Below, one piece after another: positions 8,988 to 15,744 of a stretch of DNA of 64,000 bases (within the stretch, counting starts at the first letter, position 1; every line of letters starts with the position of its first letter). The notes under the pieces are model-generated. The model worked only from the letters and a program-made list of their open reading frames with translations. It had not been told where the DNA came from and ran no database searches. A program made the position numbers and the translations under genes. The stretch comes from Bacteroidota bacterium (lineage in GTDB: Bacteria; Bacteroidota; Bacteroidia; Bacteroidales; F082): contig JAERTD010000049.1 in assembly GCA_016845175.1 (NCBI GenBank), positions 42,883 to 106,882 of the forward strand, in the 5' to 3' direction.

Positions 8988-10478
8988 TTAATCCATTATA
9001 GGTTTTACGATCGATTCTCTGTTGGATGAAAGGTAAAGGCCGAAGTTAGCAAGGGCAACTGTATTGTTGGCTTGTGTGATGCTTAGTCTGATCTGGTCGC
9101 TGTGTACAGGCTTTATTCTCAGGATTCGTTTGTAGCCGATGGTTGTACCTTGAAAAACGGTTTCCCAGCCTTGAGACCCCTTGATTTCCAATCTAAATTC
9201 CGATACCCTTTGACCCAAATGGATGGGTTCCTGGAGCAAAATACGGTCGAAACTTACAGCTTTAGGGAGCTTTAGATTAAGAGTAGCTGGAAAAACAGCA
9301 TCATCGGTTGCCCAATAGGTATTCAAATCCTCATCCAATACATGCTGGGGGCCAAATTTCTTATGCTTCATACGGTAATTGTTGGCATTAGCTTCTGCTC
9401 CTAAGGCCAGGTTGTTGGCAAATGTTTCGTCTATGATCTGTTTAAAGGTTGATAAAGCAGCCACATCGATTTCATGGATGATACCTCTTTGGTCAGGCGG
9501 GAGGTTAAGGAGTAGCAAGGCGTTACGCCCTACCGATTTATAATAGATGTCCACCAATTGTTGGGGTGTTTTAACCAAACTATCCTGTGATTGGTGGTAA
9601 AACCAACCGGGGCGGATGGAGACATCACATTGACCCACCACCCAGTGTTCGCCATGGGGATCTCCGGTATTCAAATATCTGGTATCAGATTTCCCTATAA
9701 CCAGACTATCGGTATTGATGGTGGTCCAGAAAGTGCTCCCGGCAAAGCCATATTCATTGCCAATCCAATGCACATCAGGTCCGGCATCTGAAAATATTTT
9801 AATGTGGGCTTGTAACTCTTTTACATAGGCAAAAATACTGTCCCATCCGTAATAGGATGCAGGGTCGATATGCCGCTTCTCATAGGTGCCTCCATAATAG
9901 CCATCACCGCCATTGGCACCATCGAACCAAATCTCATTCACAGGACCATATTGGGTCAGCAATTCTTCTATTTGTTTTTTGTAGTAGTTAATATAGGAAG
10001 GATAGCCGTAGTCCTTATGATTTCTGTCCCAGGGAGATAAATATAAACCCACTTTAAGGCCATGCTTTTGACAAGCGGCTGTAAATTCAGCCACCACATC
10101 TCCCTTGCCATTTTTATAGGGACTATTCTTTATGCTGTGTTCCGTATACTGGCTTGGCCACAAACAAAAGCCATCATGGTGTTTGGCTGTAAGGATGAGC
10201 TGTTTAAACCCTGCTTCTTTGGCTGTGATGACCCATTGTTCCACATCCAATTGGCTGGGGTTAAATAGTTCCGGACTTTCATCCCCATAACCCCATTCTT
10301 TATCGGTAAAGGTGTTGATGGTGAAGTGAATGAAACCAATTACTTCCATTTGTTGATAGGCAAGCAATTCTTCAGACGGGGTTACGGCATTGGCCTTAAA
10401 TTCTTTTGTATGGTCTTTAGAAGTCTGGCAAGCGGCCAGAAGAATGAGAATTAAACAAGAGAACAATGATCTACTCAT
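8988..10478 (-). CDS. Alpha-L-fucosidase lipoprotein (GH29)
   Basis: This 496-aa protein starts with a lipobox ending at Cys17 (LLAAC), so it is probably an outer-membrane or periplasmic lipoprotein. The GH29 barrel shows the signature LTAKHHDGFCLWPS (residues 96-109) and the nucleophile segment NEIWFDGANGG, with Asp186 as the likely catalytic nucleophile. The C-terminal 140 residues resemble an F5/8 type C (galactose-binding-like) domain. GH29 enzymes release alpha-linked L-fucose with retention. It is convergent with the regulator gene at 6867. A second fucosidase, of family GH95, is encoded near 37 kb. Confidence 0.93.
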   Translation of the reverse strand: MSRSLFSCLILILLAACQTSKDHTKEFKANAVTPSEELLAYQQMEVIGFIHFTINTFTDKEWGYGDESPELFNPSQLDVEQWVITAKEAGFKQLILTAKHHDGFCLWPSQYTEHSIKNSPYKNGKGDVVAEFTAACQKHGLKVGLYLSPWDRNHKDYGYPSYINYYKKQIEELLTQYGPVNEIWFDGANGGDGYYGGTYEKRHIDPASYYGWDSIFAYVKELQAHIKIFSDAGPDVHWIGNEYGFAGSTFWTTINTDSLVIGKSDTRYLNTGDPHGEHWVVGQCDVSIRPGWFYHQSQDSLVKTPQQLVDIYYKSVGRNALLLLNLPPDQRGIIHEIDVAALSTFKQIIDETFANNLALGAEANANNYRMKHKKFGPQHVLDEDLNTYWATDDAVFPATLNLKLPKAVSFDRILLQEPIHLGQRVSEFRLEIKGSQGWETVFQGTTIGYKRILRIKPVHSDQIRLSITQANNTVALANFGLYLSSNRESIVKPIMD

Positions 10479-10535
10479 AAAGAGAGGGGGCTTTAAAACT
10501 ATTTAACTGTCAAAGGTTTACTTTCATTTACACGG

Positions 10536-11192
10536 TCACTTCAATTGGTAGCCTACAGACAAGGCCACGATAAATACCCCAAGCTCAATTTCATTGGTTA
10601 CGTCCCATTGAGAGGTGTAATCTACCATATTGTTGAAGTTATAATTGTACTGGAAAAGCAAGCCAAACTCAAAACTTCGCACTTGATATTGCAATCCTGC
10701 TGTAGAGTTGATGCCAAACAGTACACGATTCAATCCTCCATCATCTTCAAATTGTTTCAGTAAGCTCACTTCCTCTTCATAGGACACTAGATAATCCAAT
10801 CGGGGACCCAGACCCAGAAAGGGTGTCAGGGAGCCAAAAGAAAATTTTATATGTGCAAGGGTATTTATGCTCAACATATGCAAACTTGTTTTTTGTTCCA
10901 TTTCTGTTATCCAAGGCTCACCTGTTTGTGTGGTTACATGGATGGTGCCTTTGCCTCCATAATTTGAATACCCGAGATTTGAGCTTAGGAAAAAGAACTT
11001 GCTCTTCAGATAATCCACTCCCAACATTGAAGTGAAACCCGTATAATTTTCATCGAAGAGTGTATTGTTCGACATTGAATTTTTCCATTCCATTTTGGAA
11101 AAAGTGGGCCCCAGAGTCAGTTTGACAGACTGAGCACTTGTGAATTGAAAACTCAGGCATATTAGAAAGGTAATCAATAACTTTCGTGACAT
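10536..11192 (-). CDS. Outer-membrane beta-barrel protein (PorT-like family)
   Basis: This 218-aa protein has a Sec signal peptide (MSRKLLITFLICLSFQFTSAQ) that ends in the SAQ cleavage site common in Bacteroidota. Alternating amphipathic strands follow, ending in YQLK. The spacing and the phrase LTPFLGLGPRLDYLVSYE match the PorT-like outer-membrane barrel family (PF13568). Such barrels are numerous in Bacteroidota and mostly of unknown function; only PorT itself is known to be needed for type IX secretion. It lies 57 bp upstream of the fucosidase gene in the same direction. Confidence 0.82.
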   Translation of the reverse strand: MSRKLLITFLICLSFQFTSAQSVKLTLGPTFSKMEWKNSMSNNTLFDENYTGFTSMLGVDYLKSKFFFLSSNLGYSNYGGKGTIHVTTQTGEPWITEMEQKTSLHMLSINTLAHIKFSFGSLTPFLGLGPRLDYLVSYEEEVSLLKQFEDDGGLNRVLFGINSTAGLQYQVRSFEFGLLFQYNYNFNNMVDYTSQWDVTNEIELGVFIVALSVGYQLK

Positions 11193-11229
11193 GTTCAGCA
11201 GGTTTTATAATTGTTGCTATAGGCTGAAG

Positions 11230-11904
11230 CTAATATACGATATCCAATGGCAATTCTTTAGCACATTGAATAAAAATATGGATGTCTCTCAGGCTGATAT
11301 GAGCCCTATAGTACTTATGGATATCGTTTAATTCATTTATTTCTTCATGCATTAAGTCCGCATCTGCACAACATGCTTTCTCGAGGCTATCATAACCCAG
11401 CTCATAGAGCATTTGGGCAAAGGTGGGACCCACCCATTTGATTCTGGATAAGTCGGTGAGTCTTGCAAGTGTCACGATTTCCGAGACAGGGAGACCGCTT
11501 TTTTGGGACAAGATATCACGCTGCTGAGGTGTACAGATGAGGTCGTATAACTTAACGGTGTTTTTAATCCCAAGTCTTTCAAGCTTTTTAGCTGTTCCGC
11601 TTTCAAGCATGCTGAATTCAGCAATGCGACTGGGTTTAGGGTGTATGCTTTTAATTTCTCTGAGTAGAATGGTAAGATAATCAGCAGTCAGGCAGTCATG
11701 GTCTCCAAAACTTTCTTGCCTGTTTTTCTTTGTCAATACTTGTTTTAGAACAGCTACATTCATGATTCCGCATGCCTTTATGGCTTTGAAGCGTTCATCC
11801 ATTCTCTCCTTAAGAATCATTCTGCTGGGGGGAAGGTATGAAGCTGCAAGTTTGTCCTTGTATTCATCGAGGCTGATTGCTGAAAGATCAATATAATAGG
11901 GCAT
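11230..11904 (-). CDS. DUF4332 helix-hairpin-helix protein
   Basis: This protein of about 224 residues contains repeated helix-hairpin-helix-like units. Examples are SGTAKKLERLGIKNTVKLYDLI and IKWVGPTFAQMLYELGYDSLEKA, which are typical of DUF4332, a family related to Pol-beta and topoisomerase helix-hairpin-helix modules. A role in nucleic-acid or protein contacts is plausible but not proven. I start at 11904 (MPYYIDLS). A longer reading frame would begin inside the intrinsic terminator of the upstream operon, which makes the longer start unlikely. Confidence 0.85.
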   Translation of the reverse strand: MPYYIDLSAISLDEYKDKLAASYLPPSRMILKERMDERFKAIKACGIMNVAVLKQVLTKKNRQESFGDHDCLTADYLTILLREIKSIHPKPSRIAEFSMLESGTAKKLERLGIKNTVKLYDLICTPQQRDILSQKSGLPVSEIVTLARLTDLSRIKWVGPTFAQMLYELGYDSLEKACCADADLMHEEINELNDIHKYYRAHISLRDIHIFIQCAKELPLDIVY

Positions 11905-11916
11905 GGGTTTGGTATT

Positions 11917-11947
11917 AAAAAAAAAGAACCACCTATTCGGTGGCTCC
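11917..11947 (-). terminator. Intrinsic terminator of the VOC-to-AraC operon
   Basis: On the minus strand a stem CCACC-GAATA-GGTGG, extended by the flanking GAG and TTC bases, is followed at once by nine T residues. It begins 16 bp after the stop codon of the AraC-GyrI gene, so it is a typical Rho-independent terminator for that operon. Confidence 0.85.
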
Positions 11948-11962
11948 ATTCTTGTTTTCTTG

Positions 11963-12904
11963 TTACAAAGGTTTTACCGGTACACAAATGTCCACAGTAA
12001 ACTTTCCATCTTTGGGCTCTTCCGGATACATCTCAAAGCAAGGTTTGTCATCAGGCTGGTAGCCACTAGTAGGGAACCAATGACCATAAACCCATTGCCA
12101 GGCTTTGGCAAAATCTTCAGGGCCTACCTTGAATCGGGCTATGACATAGTTGGCTGCTTCCAAATCCATTTTTCCAACTTCTCCGTCTACTTTTGTTGTT
12201 TCGGGCACTGTAATGCAAACGCTCAATCTGAGTTTGTCTTCTATGGTTACATTGGGATCGTCATGATAGATGATCAATGAGTTAAAGTCCTTACCACCAA
12301 TCAATCCACGTGGACCAGCCCATGTGAACAGTTGGTTCCATAGTCGTTCGAATAATTTCTCATCTCCCTGATAAGGGCCGGTGTGCCTGATATAGGCCAC
12401 AGTCATTTTTGGAAGTTGTTTCACTTCCACACTTTCATTTAAATTCATTTCTGTCCTCCATTTTAGTGTTTGTGATTGGGAACAAAAATAGCTGTCGGAG
12501 CTTTGTTCGACTTGATTCTTATTGCGGTTGACTTGACTTAAATTGCTATAGTTGGTTTGCTCCTTTCTAAATTGTGAGGGAGAGACCTTAAAATAGCTTT
12601 TGAAATTTCTGGAAAAAATTGAGGTGTCAGAGAATCCGCAGGCATAGGCTATTTGAGAGATGCTTTCTTTTTTGTTGGTGACAATCAAGCTGGCAGCTTT
12701 TTCCAATCTCAGTCGTGTAATAAACTGAAAAGGTGTTTCACCAACCATGGCATGAAAGATCCTAGTAAAATGAAACTTTGAAAAATTGGCAATGGCTGCT
12801 AATTCGCCCAAGGTCATGGACTTTTCCAAATGGGTTTCAATATAATCGAAGGTTTTGTTGATCCTTGATTTATAGTTTGTGAGTAATTCTCCTGATTCGT
12901 CCAT
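11963..12904 (-). CDS. AraC-family regulator with GyrI-like ligand-binding domain
   Basis: Residues 10-115 form an AraC-type double helix-turn-helix (MTLGELAAIANFSKFHFTRI, and ISQIAYACGFSDTSIFSRNF). Residues 155-313 form a GyrI-like effector domain that opens VKQLPKMTVAYIRHTGPY and ends YPEEPKDGKFTVDICVPV. This is the architecture of Rob-like regulators that bind lipophilic compounds and turn on stress or drug-resistance genes. It is the last gene of a four-gene run with spacings of 12, -4 and 11 bp, so it may regulate its own operon. The ligand is unknown. Confidence 0.94.
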   Translation of the reverse strand: MDESGELLTNYKSRINKTFDYIETHLEKSMTLGELAAIANFSKFHFTRIFHAMVGETPFQFITRLRLEKAASLIVTNKKESISQIAYACGFSDTSIFSRNFKSYFKVSPSQFRKEQTNYSNLSQVNRNKNQVEQSSDSYFCSQSQTLKWRTEMNLNESVEVKQLPKMTVAYIRHTGPYQGDEKLFERLWNQLFTWAGPRGLIGGKDFNSLIIYHDDPNVTIEDKLRLSVCITVPETTKVDGEVGKMDLEAANYVIARFKVGPEDFAKAWQWVYGHWFPTSGYQPDDKPCFEMYPEEPKDGKFTVDICVPVKPL

Positions 12905-12915
12905 GTTGGAATAAT

Positions 12916-13461
12916 TTATTTGGTGTCAAATTCTAATATGGGAGGTTGCCAGGTAAAAGTATCTCCATGAATACCTCTGGGGGCGCTGCTTACTTCCATC
13001 CATGTGGGACTCACCTTTATTAACAGGTAATTATCCCTGTTTTCAGGATAGAAAGCTTCCCAGGCCTTCTTCCAGTATTTCTTCTTATCCGCAGGGTTGT
13101 CAATTAGTTCAGCATGCCCGTATAGCATGACATAACCGCTGGCATCTTCATCCAAATAATAAAGTGTCACTCTGGGATCGTTTTTAATCTGGGCTACTTT
13201 TCGGCTGTTGGCATTGGTTCCAAACCATACCACAAAGTCTTCCTCCGGTAAAAAAGCATCCATGGCCCTTGCTCTGGCACGGCCTTCATCATCCAGACTG
13301 ATCAGTGCACAAATGCCAGCAGCCGTCATGATTTCACGGGCGGCTTTTTTTAAGTGGGATGGGGCGTTTGGATCAGTTTTTATTTCCTGGCTGAAGCCAA
13401 ATTGGCTTGTAAATAAAAATACACATAGTAGCAGGTTGAGTGTTTTTAATAGGGGTTTCAT
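12916..13461 (-). CDS. Exported pyridoxamine-phosphate-oxidase-like (FMN split barrel) protein
   Basis: This 181-aa protein has a pyridoxamine 5'-phosphate oxidase-like split barrel. It shows ICALISLDDEGRARARAMD, then VWFGTNANSRKVAQIKNDPRVTLYY, and ends with a TWMEVSSAPRGIHGD loop. That layout matches general stress protein 26-like members, which bind FMN, F420 or haem. An N-terminal signal peptide (MKPLLKTLNLLLCVFLFTSQFGFSQ, split here for length, about 25 residues) is present, which is uncommon for flavin barrels. The gene overlaps the methyltransferase gene by 4 bp (ATGA), showing translational coupling. The cofactor and substrate are inferred only at family level. Confidence 0.9.
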   Translation of the reverse strand: MKPLLKTLNLLLCVFLFTSQFGFSQEIKTDPNAPSHLKKAAREIMTAAGICALISLDDEGRARARAMDAFLPEEDFVVWFGTNANSRKVAQIKNDPRVTLYYLDEDASGYVMLYGHAELIDNPADKKKYWKKAWEAFYPENRDNYLLIKVSPTWMEVSSAPRGIHGDTFTWQPPILEFDTK

Positions 13462-14093
13462 ACTTCTGGTTTTTTATGAAAAATGAATGAGATAAGTCTG
13501 GGTATAGGGTCATGCTGGACCTGGTCAAACCATTCCTTTAGCTCCACAAGCTGAAAACCATTGAGTTTGGCAGTGTTTGTATATTCAGATATATGGTGCA
13601 TATAGACCTCCAGCTCATGCAACCCGGTTTGGGTTTCAAACTTGGCTTTGCTGCCCAGGTATTGACGGAAAGGATGTAATTCACTGACAAAAAACAATCC
13701 TTCCTTTCTGAGTTTTTGATGGGACTGGGAAAATATGTGGTTCAGGTCCTCAATGTGTTCGAGCGTGAGGCTGCAGGTGATCAGGTCGGCATATTGATCC
13801 TCTACAGGCCAGTCTTTATTTAAATCAGCTTTTGCGAAGACTGCCCGCTCATCACTTATTTTCTCTCTGGCTACATTGAGCATATTGTCAGAGAAGTCCA
13901 ATCCAATGATTCGTTTGGCTTTTGTGAGCAACCACCGGGTGTTTTTTCCTGTACCACAACCTAGTTCCAGGACCTTGTTATAGCTATATTGGGATAAGGT
14001 TTCACAGGTGGCTATATGGTCCAGATCGCGGGTTTTATTGTCCTGGGAATCGTATTGTGCTGCCCATGAATTGTATGATGATTCTATGCTCAT
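13458..14093 (-). CDS. Class I SAM-dependent methyltransferase
   Basis: This 211-aa protein has motif I VLELGCGTGKNTRWL at about residue 40, then an acidic end of strand 2 (IIGLDFSDNML) and motif IV ADLITCSLTLEHIEDL. This matches the Methyltransf_11 fold, which transfers a methyl group from S-adenosylmethionine to small molecules. The 4-bp overlap with the FMN-barrel gene and 12 bp to the VOC gene place it in one operon. The acceptor is not predictable. Confidence 0.92.
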   Translation of the reverse strand: MSIESSYNSWAAQYDSQDNKTRDLDHIATCETLSQYSYNKVLELGCGTGKNTRWLLTKAKRIIGLDFSDNMLNVAREKISDERAVFAKADLNKDWPVEDQYADLITCSLTLEHIEDLNHIFSQSHQKLRKEGLFFVSELHPFRQYLGSKAKFETQTGLHELEVYMHHISEYTNTAKLNGFQLVELKEWFDQVQHDPIPRLISFIFHKKPEV

Positions 14094-14105
14094 TGCTAGA
14101 CTGTT

Positions 14106-14573
14106 CTATTGGTGTTTTTTGATGGAGTCCAAAACAAATGTCAGAGGCATATTTGTAGTAGCAGCTATTTGCTCATGAGTCATGCCCTCGGAATGAAGCC
14201 TGGAAGCCAGATGCTCCAGCGATTCTCCCACTTCGATAATATGATGGTCAGGATCATAAAACCGCATGACTTTTTGTCTCCAGGGCTGCTCTTGAATCTT
14301 ATGTATAAAGGCCACATTATAGGCCTTCAAACGTTCAAAGAGTTCTTCTATTTCATCCATTTCGAAATACAGTTCAAAATTGTTTCCCCCTGATCTGATG
14401 GCCTTGTGTTCGATCAAGTCTTGAAAATGCGTTTTGAGGTGGATGGAAAAATCACCATGGAAGGTCAGGTTTTCACCAAAATCATACTTTACTTTTTGTT
14501 TAAGGATATTCACATAGAAATTGCGTGAACGATCCATGTCAGTAACAACAACCAGCGGACATATGAATTTCAT
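14106..14573 (-). CDS. VOC-family (glyoxalase/bleomycin resistance-like) protein
   Basis: This 155-aa protein has the vicinal-oxygen-chelate fold. It starts MKFICPLVVVTDMDRSRNFY and closes with the metal-site strand MRFYDPDHHIIEVGE, whose Glu is the usual metal ligand. About 35 extra C-terminal residues (LASRLHSEGMTHEQIAATTN) form a helix-turn-helix-like extension. It is probably the first gene of the four-gene operon ending in the terminator at 11917. Family members include glyoxalases, dioxygenases and drug-binding proteins; which of these applies is open. Confidence 0.9.
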   Translation of the reverse strand: MKFICPLVVVTDMDRSRNFYVNILKQKVKYDFGENLTFHGDFSIHLKTHFQDLIEHKAIRSGGNNFELYFEMDEIEELFERLKAYNVAFIHKIQEQPWRQKVMRFYDPDHHIIEVGESLEHLASRLHSEGMTHEQIAATTNMPLTFVLDSIKKHQ

Positions 14574-14790
14574 CTGTGTAGCGATGTTAAATGCTAGACT
14601 CGGCCATGGCCATATTTGTATGGTAAAACTACATAATTAAATAGGAAATACGGTGCCAGATGGCTACTTCTTCTCCAGAGAACTTAGACCGAATAAATTC
14701 CGTGTAAAGATCTGGAAAAGGATAAAGTTAAAATACAAGCCAGGCAGGAGTAGCACAATCCAATGATTAAAGGTGCTACAGCAAAGGTTT

Positions 14791-15552
14791 TTATTTTCGA
14801 TGGATGGTAAGAAGGTTGACAATACAACTGTTCATATTGCCAACGGTTAATACAAATTCCTGCTCAACTTTGCTGCCATTAGCATAGGATGCTGCATCCC
14901 ATTTCGGCATTTGATGAATGGTCTTCAATAATAACTTATCTATAGCTTCATTCCGGGAACTTTCAAACATATGGATATTATACAGCTTGCCATCCTTGCC
15001 AACTTTAAACTTAACTGCGGCCAATGCCTGAGTTTCAAGAGGGTTCTGGTTCAGGCTTTCTGTGAGTGTTTCTTTCAGGTATGCATGGAGTTTTTCAGAA
15101 CCACCGGGGAAAGAAGCCTGATGCTCTGGTTCAGGAACAAAAGAAAATATGATTTCTTTTATATCGTTGTTTTTGAGGTTGTTATCGGGAATGTATTTTA
15201 CCCTTACAAATATTTCATGGCCCACATCAGCCCCAAGCAATAGCTTTTTTTGTTGTTTGGTGAGCTTGGCATCTTTTCCAACTGCTCGTTTGGTCTTTGA
15301 GTTAAAGGTGGCTTTAATTTCAACCGAAACATATTCTTTAATCCAGGACGTGTTATAATAGGGGTTTAGGTCGGGTATAAGCTGAGATTGTTTCAGCTCT
15401 TCCTTTGTAAGGCTTATGGATGGGTATATTCTGTGAATCCCGTACTCAGTTTTATTTGTTTGTTCGTTTTCTGAAAAAAGCTGTGAGGGAAAGCTGAGGC
15501 TTAAAACAAGAAACAGGAGGATAGGGGCGGATAGTTTTTTCATAGGTGTCAT
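14791..15552 (-). CDS. TonB C-terminal-domain protein
   Basis: This 253-aa protein has a signal peptide at residues 4-27 (ILLFLVLSLSFPSQLFSEN). The C-terminal 100 residues match the TonB C-terminal pattern (FPGGSEKLHAYLKETL..., then AAVKFKVGKDGKLYNIHMFESS, ending IHQMPKWDAA). The central part is unassigned. Proteins with this domain but no TonB membrane anchor are common in Bacteroidota; they may bind periplasmic partners rather than energise a receptor. It stands alone, about 190 bp from the T9SS gene. Confidence 0.83.
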   Translation of the reverse strand: MTPMKKLSAPILLFLVLSLSFPSQLFSENEQTNKTEYGIHRIYPSISLTKEELKQSQLIPDLNPYYNTSWIKEYVSVEIKATFNSKTKRAVGKDAKLTKQQKKLLLGADVGHEIFVRVKYIPDNNLKNNDIKEIIFSFVPEPEHQASFPGGSEKLHAYLKETLTESLNQNPLETQALAAVKFKVGKDGKLYNIHMFESSRNEAIDKLLLKTIHQMPKWDAASYANGSKVEQEFVLTVGNMNSCIVNLLTIHRK

Positions 15553-15676
15553 GCATTAGTAGATGCCAATAATACATTATTCTTAGTACCTGCCATCATG
15601 AGTTGGCTAATTTTTGATATTCTTAACAAATAACTGTATCACTTTATGTTGGTTTCCGCAGTGAGTAAATTATTAG

Positions 15677-15717
15677 AAAAAAACGACCCCACCTTGAAAT
15701 TGATAAGGCGAGGCCGA
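15677..15717 (-). terminator. Intrinsic terminator after the delta-60/T9SS gene
   Basis: On the minus strand a stem of about 12 base pairs (CGGCCTCGCCTT with AAGGTGGGGTCG, several G-U pairs) closes a short loop and is followed by seven T residues. It starts about 28 bp after the stop codon of the 959-aa gene, as expected for a Rho-independent terminator. Confidence 0.75.
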
Positions 15718-15744
15718 GTCCACTACAACAAATTCTGATTCTTT

